Assembly (NCBI RefSeq): GCF_026013615.1
Contig: NZ_JAPDPI010000020.1
Location: 41,685-105,684, forward strand
Source of the DNA: Plebeiibacterium marinum
Lineage (GTDB): Bacteria; Bacteroidota; Bacteroidia; Bacteroidales; Marinilabiliaceae
Length of the DNA stretch: 64,000 nt
Direction: 5' to 3'
Of this stretch, positions 9,509-16,785 are shown one piece after another. Under the pieces are notes generated by a model. It made no database searches and had not been told where the DNA came from. It was given only the letters and a program-made list of their open reading frames with translations. Position 1 is the first letter of the stretch. Every line of letters begins with the position of its first letter. The position numbers and the translations under genes were made by a program.

Positions 9509-10876
9509 ATGCATATGAAATTAAAATCAGCTATTATTTTACTATTGGCGTGTATGCTAACTATGCAAAATTCATTTGCCAAAGACCTTTTCAACGGCAA
9601 AAACCTCAAGGGATGGAAAAAGATAGGAGGTACAGCAGAGTTTAAAACAGAAGGTGGAACCATAATAGGCATATCAAAATCTGAGACACCAAGTACCTGG
9701 CTTGCCTATAAAAAGGAATACACCAATTTTATTTTAGAATATGAAATAATGATTGGAAAAGACCTAAACTCTGGTGTTCAAATCAGAACTCATTTTGATG
9801 AAGACAAACAGCATTTATATGGATTGCAGGTTGAAGCTGATGATTCTGAACGATCATGGACCGGAGGAATATATGACCAGAGCCGTCAAGGATGGCGTTA
9901 TCCATTAGAATACAACCCTGCTGCAAAAATGTTACTCAAGCACGACCAATGGAATAAAGTAAAAGTTATTGCCTATAAAAACCATATTGCCACGTGGCTT
10001 AATGGTGTTAACGTTGCCAACCTGCTGGAAGAACAGGTAGAAACCGGATTTATTGCTCTTCAGGTACATAGTGCTGAAAAGGAAAAAGACGGAAGAATAA
10101 ATAAATGGCGCAATATCACTATCACAGAGTTGGAATCGGAACCGGATTTTTCTACAGCTACAGCTCCATTAGTGAGTTACCTGAAGAACCAACTTACAGA
10201 AGATGAAGTAAAGGAAGGCTGGCAACTTTTGTGGGATGGTAAAACCACCAGAGGCTGGAGAGGTGCAAAAAGAGATGATTTCCCTAATAAGGGATGGTCT
10301 ATTAATGATGGCATTTTAACGGTACATGCTTCCGGAGGTGCCGAATCAGAAAATGGTGGTGATATTGTAACAACCCGTCCTTTTAAAAACTTCATCCTGG
10401 AAGTTGACTTTAAATTTACAAAGGGAGCTAATAGCGGTATAAAGTACTTTGTTGACACAGGTTTAAACAAAGGAAAGGGATCTGCCATTGGCTGCGAATT
10501 TCAGATTCTTGACGATAAAAATCATCCGGACGCTAAAAAAGGTATTGACGGCAAACGTACCATTGGTTCATTATATGATTTAATACGTGCGGATTCCAGA
10601 CTGTTTGTAAAGGGCTTAAATCCACAAAAATATGTGAATACCGACATGTGGAACCGGGCAAGAATAGAAGTAAGAGACTCTAAGGTAAAACACATATTGA
10701 ACGGATGTACGGTTGTTGAGTACGAAAGAGGAACCCAACAATGGAAAGCCCTGGTAGCTTATAGCAAATATGCCCAATGGCCAAACTTCGGAGAAGCAGA
10801 AGAAGGTTTAATCCTGCTACAGGATCATGGCGACGAAGTACAGTTTAAGAACATTAAAATTAAAGAATTACAATAA
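9509..10876 (+). CDS. Secreted protein with two DUF1080 (3-keto-glycoside hydrolase-like) domains
   Basis: A 455-residue exported protein with a signal peptide (KLKSAIILLLACMLTMQNSFA) and two copies of the concanavalin-like DUF1080 fold. The first (about 25-205) opens with DLFNGKNLKGWKKIGGT, the second (about 230-453) with WQLLWDGKTTRGWRGAKR. Both close with the family ending (FIALQVHSA; LILLQDHGDEVQFKNIKI). Family members in Bacteroidota hydrolyse 3-keto-glycosides made by Gfo/Idh/MocA dehydrogenases, which fits the oxidoreductase starting 21 bp downstream. ATG codons at 9509 and 9515 are both possible starts. The exact substrate cannot be told from sequence; the two-step oxidation-hydrolysis role is inferred from family and neighbourhood. 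Confidence 0.85.
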   Translation: MHMKLKSAIILLLACMLTMQNSFAKDLFNGKNLKGWKKIGGTAEFKTEGGTIIGISKSETPSTWLAYKKEYTNFILEYEIMIGKDLNSGVQIRTHFDEDKQHLYGLQVEADDSERSWTGGIYDQSRQGWRYPLEYNPAAKMLLKHDQWNKVKVIAYKNHIATWLNGVNVANLLEEQVETGFIALQVHSAEKEKDGRINKWRNITITELESEPDFSTATAPLVSYLKNQLTEDEVKEGWQLLWDGKTTRGWRGAKRDDFPNKGWSINDGILTVHASGGAESENGGDIVTTRPFKNFILEVDFKFTKGANSGIKYFVDTGLNKGKGSAIGCEFQILDDKNHPDAKKGIDGKRTIGSLYDLIRADSRLFVKGLNPQKYVNTDMWNRARIEVRDSKVKHILNGCTVVEYERGTQQWKALVAYSKYAQWPNFGEAEEGLILLQDHGDEVQFKNIKIKELQ

Positions 10877-10897
10877 AGCTCTTACAATCCTTGAAAC

Positions 10898-12226
10898 ATG
10901 GTAACAAGAAGAAATTTTATACGAAATATAGCTGTAGGTACAGCAGGTGTGTCACTTTTAAGTTCCACTAAATCATATGGTGCCATCCTTGGTGCTAATA
11001 GTTCAGTAAATATTGCAATTTTAGGTACCGGTGGACGCTCCTACGCGTTGGCTCAGGCTGTTGCCAAAGTTAAAAATGCCAGGATCTCATACATATGTGA
11101 TGTAGACAGCAATAACCTGAATAAATTTAAAACTTATTGTAAAGACAATATTGGATACACTCCGGAATTGGAAAAAGACTTTAGGAAAATTCTTGAAAAC
11201 AAAGATGTTGATGCAGTAATCATAGCCACACCCGAACATTGGCATGCTCCAATGGCTATCATGGCCATGCAGGCTGGTAAACATGTATATGTGGAAAAAC
11301 CCTGCAGCCACAATTTATATGAGAATGAAATGATTGTTTTGGCCCAAAAGAAATACAAGAGGGTGGTTCAGATGGGCAATCAACAACGCTCTTCTGTATC
11401 ATCGGCATTGGCAATTAAAGAAATAAAGGAAGGCATCATTGGCGATGTATATGCAGCAAAAGCTTTTTATGCAAATGCCAGAAGACCAATAGGCAAGGGA
11501 AAAATTATCAATGTCCCTGATTTTCTTGACTGGGATTTATGGCAAGGCCCTGCTCCACGAGAGGATTACAGGGATAATATCCATCCGTATAACTGGCATT
11601 GGTTCAGGACATGGGGTACCGGAGAAATACACAACAACGGAACCCACGAAATTGATATATGCCGTTGGGCTTTAGGAGTAGACTATCCTACCAGGGTAGT
11701 AAGCACAGGAGGCCGCTTGCACCATAAAGGCGATGACTGGGAATGGTTTGATACTCAAACAGCCAGTTACGAGTTTGCCGGAGGCAAAACCATTACCTGG
11801 GAAGGCAGAAGTTGTAATGCTTATAAGCCATCCGGAGGAAGAGGGGTTACTATTTTTGGTACTAAAGGGACTATTTTGCTCGACCGCTCTAAATATGAAC
11901 TATTTGACCTGGACGGAAATAATATTAAACAGGATTTAGAAGAAGATCAGGGAACTTCTAACAACACTTCTGACACGCGCGGTTTTGACGGACTAACGGT
12001 TACTCATATGAGAAATTTTGTAAGTGCTATCAGGGATAATGCAAAGCTTAACGCTCCAATTGATAATGCGGCTATCTCAACACACTTATGCCATTTGGGT
12101 AACATGGCGCAGGATTTAAAAGAAAGTTTAATTATTGACCCTAAAACAGGTAAAGTAGTTAACAACAAAAAAGCCACCAGCATGTGGAAAAGAGAATATG
12201 AAAAAGGGTGGGAAATAAAACTATAG
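10898..12226 (+). CDS. Tat-exported Gfo/Idh/MocA-family oxidoreductase
   Basis: A 442-residue NAD(P)-dependent sugar-type oxidoreductase. It begins with a twin-arginine signal (TRRNFIRNIAVGTAG), so the folded enzyme with cofactor is probably exported to the periplasm. The Rossmann nucleotide-binding loop is AILGTGGRSYALA; the family EKP signature is HVYVEKPCSHN, and the substrate domain has GTGEIHNNGTHEIDICRW with the conserved histidine and aspartate pair. Family members oxidise a sugar hydroxyl or do the reverse. It follows the DUF1080 gene by 21 bp, consistent with oxidation of a glycoside to a keto-sugar later cleaved by DUF1080 proteins. The substrate is unknown. Confidence 0.9.
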   Translation: MVTRRNFIRNIAVGTAGVSLLSSTKSYGAILGANSSVNIAILGTGGRSYALAQAVAKVKNARISYICDVDSNNLNKFKTYCKDNIGYTPELEKDFRKILENKDVDAVIIATPEHWHAPMAIMAMQAGKHVYVEKPCSHNLYENEMIVLAQKKYKRVVQMGNQQRSSVSSALAIKEIKEGIIGDVYAAKAFYANARRPIGKGKIINVPDFLDWDLWQGPAPREDYRDNIHPYNWHWFRTWGTGEIHNNGTHEIDICRWALGVDYPTRVVSTGGRLHHKGDDWEWFDTQTASYEFAGGKTITWEGRSCNAYKPSGGRGVTIFGTKGTILLDRSKYELFDLDGNNIKQDLEEDQGTSNNTSDTRGFDGLTVTHMRNFVSAIRDNAKLNAPIDNAAISTHLCHLGNMAQDLKESLIIDPKTGKVVNNKKATSMWKREYEKGWEIKL

Positions 12227-12250
12227 ACTGAGATTTGAGACTTTAGATAA

Positions 12251-12468
12251 GGGATATCAGACCATTACAATAAACATACTTAGGGTTGGCAAGAAAACTG
12301 CTGAAATTTTTGTTAGCTCACCCACACCCCTCAGTCCCCTAAAGGGGAAGTTGCTACCGCACAGTGCGTTGGAGTTTTCCCCTTTAGGGGAATCAAAGGG
12401 GTGAGCGTAGGAATCATGAGTTTTCTTGCAGGAACTACTTAGTACTTATGGTCTGGTATCTCTATCCC
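12251..12468. repeat. About 218-bp imperfect palindromic element (MITE/REP-like)
   Basis: This intergenic stretch folds back on itself almost end to end. Outer arms: GGGATATCAGACCAT from 12251 against ATGGTCTGGTATC ending near 12468. Middle arms: GCAAGAAAACT at 12289-12299 against AGTTTTCTTGC at 12419-12429, and GCTCACCC at 12316 against GGGGTGAGC at 12398-12406. Inner arms: TCCCCTAAAGGGGAA (12335-12349) and TTCCCCTTTAGGGGAA (12377-12392). It has no coding potential. The nested structure is typical of non-autonomous palindromic elements in Bacteroidota intergenic regions; no target duplication was established. Confidence 0.6.
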
Positions 12469-12645
12469 TCTCAACTAGTCATAGTTACGCACCACCAAAT
12501 TCAGTAATTATCAGAATCTGGTAAAAGTATAAGTTTTACAGTTTCGCATACACGCTTCACCTCTGACCAGGTCGGGTGAGTATAAAAACAAGGATTACTT
12601 TAGGGGATTAACCTTGATTGGAATTACTTAATATCAACAAATAGC
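12469..12645. other. Intergenic stretch without recognised gene
   Basis: Between the palindromic element and the ApbE-like gene I see no open frame of note. One local hairpin-forming sequence, CTGACCAGGTCGGGTG at 12563-12578, superficially recalls part of the SRP RNA but lacks the GGAAGGAAGCAG loop, so no RNA gene is called. The promoter of the downstream genes probably lies here but no consensus is clear. Confidence 0.35.
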
Positions 12646-13434
12646 ATGAAAAATTTTTACCATAGTTCGCATTTTGCAATGAACACACGTTTGGACATTA
12701 TTTTATGGGGATGTGAAGAAAGTTATTATGCTCAGGTTGATAATAAAATACACACAACAATTAAGGCATTGGAGCTCATTTATAGCAGGTTTGATAATAA
12801 GTCGGAATTATACAAGCTTAACGATACAGCATATAACAATTACACAAAACTTAGCAACACATTACTAAAAAGCATCAACCAATGTCTGGAATACTCAGTA
12901 AAAACAACAGGATATTTCAACATAGGATTCCTGAACAATCAGGGAATGGAGCTTCATGACCTAATTGAAGTCCGCTCTCATTCAAATACCATAAAATATC
13001 TATACCCAAATGTAAAACTTGATTTTGGAGGAATAGGAAAAGGGATTGCACTAAAACATATTGAACTAATCCTTAATGCCTACAACATAGAAAATGCCAT
13101 AATAAGTTTTGGAGAAAGCTCTGTTTTAACCCGGGGTAAACATCCCCATGGATCATATTGGCCCTTTTCATTTCAAGACCAACACAATTTTGGTGAATCA
13201 TTAAAGCTTAATAACCATATGGTTTCAATAAGCGGACTGCACAACAACACTCCACACATTATCAATCCTGAATCGGGCAAACTGGTTTCAGATTCAAGGG
13301 CGGTGTGCATTGTAAATAATGACCCAATTGCGGCAGAAGTATTATCCACAGCCCTGATTGCAGCACCCCAGAACCTCCATCAACAAATCATTAAAAGCTT
13401 TACCCAGGAAAAAGTATTATACAGTAAAAGTTAA
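12646..13434 (+). CDS. ApbE-like FAD:protein FMN transferase family protein
   Basis: A 262-residue ApbE-family protein. Visible family blocks: SHFAMNTRLDIILWG at the start, SRFDNKSELYKLN, the DFGGIGKGIALKHIE nucleotide-binding block, NAIISFGESSVL, HIINPESGKLVSD, and a C-terminal AAEVLSTALIA where most members have ADALSTAL, so the usual metal-binding Asp is Glu here. ApbE enzymes attach FMN to Thr or Ser of periplasmic flavoproteins and are usually exported lipoproteins; this one has no signal peptide and is shorter than typical. It stops 4 bp before the next Gfo/Idh/MocA gene and must be co-transcribed with it. Activity as a true flavin transferase is uncertain. Confidence 0.7.
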   Translation: MKNFYHSSHFAMNTRLDIILWGCEESYYAQVDNKIHTTIKALELIYSRFDNKSELYKLNDTAYNNYTKLSNTLLKSINQCLEYSVKTTGYFNIGFLNNQGMELHDLIEVRSHSNTIKYLYPNVKLDFGGIGKGIALKHIELILNAYNIENAIISFGESSVLTRGKHPHGSYWPFSFQDQHNFGESLKLNNHMVSISGLHNNTPHIINPESGKLVSDSRAVCIVNNDPIAAEVLSTALIAAPQNLHQQIIKSFTQEKVLYSKS

Positions 13435-13438
13435 CAAA

Positions 13439-14713
13439 ATGGCTCAAAAAGAAGGCAGAAGAGAATTTTTAAAAAGATCGGTATTGGCAAGTGCTGGAGC
13501 AGCTTTGGCCTTATCTCCCATAAACAATACATTGGCCTTATTAACCAATGGAAAAAAAGTAAAATTAGGATATATTGGTGTAGGTGGTCGCGGACAACAC
13601 CTTTTAAGATTATTATTTGATCAACAAATTTCATCAGATTATGAAGTAGTTACCATATGTGATAATTACCAGCCCAGTATTGATGCAGCATTAGAGATAT
13701 TCAAGGAATATGGAAGGCCTGTTCCAAAAATATTTTTAAGTCATCAAAAGATGGTTAAAAATATAGCTCTTGACGGAGTTGTTGTTGCCACTCCCCTATT
13801 TGCCCATGCCCATATCTCAATTGACTGCATGAATGCAGGAATCCATGTACTATGCGAAAAAGCCATGGCACGTACACTGGACGATACCAAAGCCATGTAC
13901 GATACCCACATAAAAACCGGGTCTATTTTACTCATAGGGCATCAGCGTATATTTAGTAAGGTGTATACCAATGCGATAAATCAGATTCACAATGGTAAGC
14001 TTGGGGAAATTGGTCAGATCAGGGCCTACTGGCATAGGAATAACGATTGGAGAAGGCCTGTGCCAAAAAACAAACCATACCTGGAGAAAAAAATTAACTG
14101 GAGATTGTATAACGAATATTCTGCCGGATTATTGACAGAGCTAATGTCGCACCAGTTACAGATAGCCAATTGGGCATTAAAACAAAACCCAACTTCAGTA
14201 ATGGGAACAGGCAGTATCCGGTATTGGAAAGATGGAAGGCAGGTTGATGATAATATTGCATTAATTTATTCGTATCCCGATGGAACCCAGTTTGTTTACG
14301 ATTCATTAAACTGCAATAAGAAGTATGGTTGCCAGGAACATATACTGGGTAGCAAAGGTGCAATGGAACTGGAAACCAATAAGTTTTACTCAGAAAATCC
14401 ACCCCAGGCACCCGGAATACTCCAATTAATCAATGATATAGAGAAAGATGTATTTAGAGATGCCCAGATTGGGGGTGCCAGTTGGGTTCCGGAAACCGCT
14501 GTTAAATACGAAGGCGAAACAATAATTACAAACAAGCAAAAGGGTGATGGAACGGCTGAAGAATTAGTTCATTTCATTAAATGCATCCAAAAGAAAAGTG
14601 CACCTGAATGGATACTCAAAGAAGGATATAATACCAGTATCTGGACCCTATTAGGTGAACAGGCCATTGAATCCGGAACAAAAATTACTTGTCCTGAAAA
14701 ATATTTAATTTAA
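13439..14713 (+). CDS. Tat-exported Gfo/Idh/MocA-family oxidoreductase
   Basis: Second oxidoreductase of this family in the cluster, 424 residues from the chosen start. The frame is open from 13358, overlapping the ApbE-like gene, but the ATG at 13439 gives a proper Tat signal (GRREFLKRSVLASAGAALAL) and a 4-bp gap, so it is preferred. The Rossmann loop is GYIGVGGRGQHLL and the EKP-like motif is HVLCEKAMART, with Ala replacing the usual Pro. The substrate domain contains LLTELMSHQLQIANW. It probably acts in the periplasm on a sugar or sugar derivative; the substrate is unknown. It is distinct in sequence from the 10898-12226 enzyme, so the two may carry out different steps. Confidence 0.88.
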   Translation: MAQKEGRREFLKRSVLASAGAALALSPINNTLALLTNGKKVKLGYIGVGGRGQHLLRLLFDQQISSDYEVVTICDNYQPSIDAALEIFKEYGRPVPKIFLSHQKMVKNIALDGVVVATPLFAHAHISIDCMNAGIHVLCEKAMARTLDDTKAMYDTHIKTGSILLIGHQRIFSKVYTNAINQIHNGKLGEIGQIRAYWHRNNDWRRPVPKNKPYLEKKINWRLYNEYSAGLLTELMSHQLQIANWALKQNPTSVMGTGSIRYWKDGRQVDDNIALIYSYPDGTQFVYDSLNCNKKYGCQEHILGSKGAMELETNKFYSENPPQAPGILQLINDIEKDVFRDAQIGGASWVPETAVKYEGETIITNKQKGDGTAEELVHFIKCIQKKSAPEWILKEGYNTSIWTLLGEQAIESGTKITCPEKYLI

Positions 14714-14723
14714 AAGTAGACTT

Positions 14724-14972
14724 ATGCAAAACATTATTATCACAGCAAAAAATATAAAAAAGGAACTGATCATCCTAAGTATTATTTTTACCATTACCTA
14801 TATAGGAAACATCTATTCAATTATATCCTACAACACCCCCTGGAAAGAACTTTACTCCTCATTAATGTATGTTTTTACAGTAAGTTTTGTGCTATATTTT
14901 TTTATTGCTTTTATAAGAATAATAATCTATATGATAAAGAAAGCACTGTGCTTAATTGCATTACGGAAATAG
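14724..14972 (+). CDS. Small membrane protein, unknown
   Basis: An 82-residue protein, 10 bp downstream of the oxidoreductase gene and so probably in the same transcript. Two hydrophobic helices are visible (ELIILSIIFTITYIGNIYSI and LMYVFTVSFVLYFFIAFIRI) with a positively charged end. I do not recognise a family. It may be an integral inner-membrane protein; the overlap with AT-rich intergenic sequence makes a spurious frame possible. Confidence 0.45.
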   Translation: MQNIIITAKNIKKELIILSIIFTITYIGNIYSIISYNTPWKELYSSLMYVFTVSFVLYFFIAFIRIIIYMIKKALCLIALRK

Positions 14973-15040
14973 GAAATAGTTATGCAACAACAGAAAAACC
15001 AGCAATAGAAAAAAACACACAAATTTTCTTTTAAATTATT

Positions 15041-15070
15041 TTTGTAGTTTAAAAAAATACTCTACATTTG
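15041..15070 (+). promoter_or_regulatory. Bacteroidota-type promoter of tRNA-Ser
   Basis: TTTG at 15041-15044 and TACATTTG at 15063-15070 match the -33 (TTTG) and -7 (TAnnTTTG) boxes, separated by 18 bases. The expected start near 15077 lies about 65 bases upstream of the mature tRNA. This is the clearest promoter in the window and confirms the phylum. Confidence 0.75.
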
Positions 15071-15143
15071 CAGCCGTTATCAAAAGAGATACATACTGAA
15101 ACACTACTAAAAACAAAGGTTTCAGGTTATATATAAAAATTTT

Positions 15144-15228
15144 GGAGAGATGGCAGAGTGGTCGAATGCGGTGGTCTTGAAAACCATTGTGCGGCAACGT
15201 ACCGGGGGTTCGAATCCCTCTCTCTCCG
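15144..15228 (+). tRNA. tRNA-Ser (anticodon UGA)
   Basis: An 85-base class II tRNA. The acceptor arm GGAGAGA (15144-15150) pairs with TCTCTCC (15221-15227), with G as discriminator. The anticodon arm is GGTCTTGAAAACC with anticodon TGA, the variable arm is long as in serine tRNAs, and the T loop GGGGGTTCGAATCCC is intact. CCA is not encoded. The last 12 bases are also the left end of the integrated element, which restores the tRNA on insertion. Confidence 0.97.
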
Positions 15229-15232
15229 CTGA
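15217..15232 (+). other. attL: left 16-bp direct repeat
   Basis: CCTCTCTCTCCGCTGA is the 3' end of tRNA-Ser plus four downstream bases. It recurs exactly at 63301-63316; the flanking base on each side differs, so the identity block is exactly 16 bp. A tRNA 3' end beside a tyrosine integrase is the standard insertion site of phages and integrative elements. Confidence 0.9.
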
Positions 15233-15263
15233 TTAAAATGTCAATAAAAGACAGAAAAAAGAC

Positions 15264-15300
15264 AAGTCCTACACTTTCAATAAGTTGTAGGACTTTTTTT
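15264..15300 (+). terminator. Rho-independent terminator after tRNA-Ser
   Basis: AAGTCCTACA (15264-15273) pairs with TGTAGGACTT (15286-15295), followed by a T run to 15300. It lies inside the element and so replaces the host terminator, which was displaced to 63341-63370. Confidence 0.8.
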
Positions 15301-15353
15301 ATGCCTTTTTGTTTTGTATGTCTTTCTTAATATGCCTAAAAATGACATTAAAT

Positions 15354-15420
15354 AGTAACTAAATCGTAACCTATTTTAAAAAGGTGAAAATAGGTTACGA
15401 TTTGTCCAGAATTGGCATAG
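15354..15420. promoter_or_regulatory. Candidate integrase arm-type sites, left end
   Basis: A perfect 17-bp inverted repeat (AAATCGTAACCTATTTT at 15361-15377 and its complement at 15387-15403) lies 130-170 bases inside attL. Its left arm, with upstream bases, is ACTAAATCGTAACC (15358-15371), which recurs at 63224-63237 near the right end. TGGCATAG at 15413-15420 also recurs at 63204-63211. Paired copies near both ends and the adjacent integrase suggest recombinase or excisionase binding sites. Confidence 0.55.
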
Positions 15421-15491
15421 TTACGTCCGAAATTGTCCAGCTTACAAGTATTTCATTTAGAGAATAATAACATAGTTTTACAATTCAAAAA

Positions 15492-16721
15492 ATGAAGCTT
15501 ATGAGAAGTACTTTTAATGTTCTTTTTTTCATTAAAAAGAATGCAGAAAAAAAAGATGGAACAGCACCTATTGTTGCAAGAATTACAATCAATGGAAAGA
15601 AAACACATTTCAACACCAAACAATTTATCACACCGAACGACTGGAGTGTTGAATTAAATAAGGCTAAAGGAAGAAGTACCGAAGCTCGAACTCTAAATGC
15701 CGTTTTAGATGAAATAAAAACATCTCTTCGTAATACTTATAATGACCTATCGAAAAAAGATATCCAGATAACCGCTGAAAAAGTTAAGAATACTTTCCTC
15801 GGTATCGGGTTGGAACAATATTTACTAATGGAACTATTTGAGGACAGCAATGACCTCCTAAAGAAACAAATAGGCATAAATAAATCAAAAGCCACATACC
15901 AAAAAGCGGAAGTTTGTAAAAGACATCTATCAAATTACCTGAAAGAAGAATGCAAAAGAACAGATATTGATCTAAGAGAAATAAACCACTCTTTTATTAC
16001 CGGATTTGAAACATTCCTTAATGTACAATGTCGTTGCAACTCAAATACTTCGGCTAAATTTATTCAGAAATTTAAAAGCATAGTCCTTATAGCTCAAAAT
16101 AATGGATGGATTCAAACCGACCCATTTGCCAATTACAAAATTTTAATAAAAAAGGTTGACAGAGGATACCTGAACGATGACGAACTAAAAAGCATCATGC
16201 AAAAAAGTTTTAGTAGTGAACGATTAGAGCGGATAAGAGATATTTTTATTTTCTCATGCTATACCGGATTGGCTTATATCGATATTAAAAATCTAAGACA
16301 GGAACATATAACCAAAGGTTTTGATGGTAATTTATGGATAAATACTAAACGCCAGAAAACCTCAATTAAAACGGTTGTACCTCTATTAGAGATTGCCCAA
16401 ATGATTTTAGATAAATATAAAGGACTACCCAATAATGTTCTTTTACCTATTCCGACCAATCAGAAGACAAACCAATATTTGAAAGAAATTGCTGATGTAT
16501 GCGGTATAAATAAAAACCTAACTTTTCACCTGGCACGACATACCTTTGCAACCACCATTACCCTATCAAAGGGAGTTCCTATCGAATCCGTTAGTAAAAT
16601 GCTTGGTCATACGAATATTAAAACAACGCAGATTTATGCTAGGATTACGAATGAGAAGATTAGTAATGATATGCAGGTGTTATCAGAGAAGTTAAAGTGT
16701 TCTGAAATGAGATTGGCTTAA
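15492..16721 (+). CDS. Tyrosine recombinase / integrase (IntDOT-like)
   Basis: A 409-residue integrase, the only element gene reading rightward. It has an N-terminal arm-binding domain (FNVLFFIKKNAEKKDGTAPI), a SAM-like core-binding domain (about 100-205) and a catalytic domain. Visible catalytic residues: HLARHTFATT (His-x-x-Arg), LGHTNIKTTQIYAR (His and nucleophile Tyr). The first-arginine position reads SCYTGLAYIDIKNL, with Ala where Arg is usual; IntDOT-type enzymes of Bacteroidota also lack it. It inserts the element into tRNA-Ser at the adjacent repeat. ATG codons at 15492 and 15501 are both possible. It converges on the cargo operon with a shared terminator between. Confidence 0.95.
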   Translation: MKLMRSTFNVLFFIKKNAEKKDGTAPIVARITINGKKTHFNTKQFITPNDWSVELNKAKGRSTEARTLNAVLDEIKTSLRNTYNDLSKKDIQITAEKVKNTFLGIGLEQYLLMELFEDSNDLLKKQIGINKSKATYQKAEVCKRHLSNYLKEECKRTDIDLREINHSFITGFETFLNVQCRCNSNTSAKFIQKFKSIVLIAQNNGWIQTDPFANYKILIKKVDRGYLNDDELKSIMQKSFSSERLERIRDIFIFSCYTGLAYIDIKNLRQEHITKGFDGNLWINTKRQKTSIKTVVPLLEIAQMILDKYKGLPNNVLLPIPTNQKTNQYLKEIADVCGINKNLTFHLARHTFATTITLSKGVPIESVSKMLGHTNIKTTQIYARITNEKISNDMQVLSEKLKCSEMRLA

Positions 16722-16746
16722 GCACTTTTCACATTGTAAACAATAG

Positions 16747-16778
16747 AAGAACTCCCAGCAAATAAGTAAGGAGTTCTT
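16747..16778. terminator. Bidirectional terminator between integrase and cargo operon
   Basis: AAGAACTCC (16747-16755) pairs with GGAGTTCTT (16770-16778). A T-rich tail follows on both strands, fitting termination of the rightward integrase gene and the leftward T9SS operon. Confidence 0.65.
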
Positions 16779-16785
16779 TCAATTG

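Noticed and set aside
12563..12578. CTGACCAGGTCGGGTG as SRP (4.5S/ffs) RNA
   Set aside because: The conserved GGAAGGAAGCAG loop and the long stem are missing.
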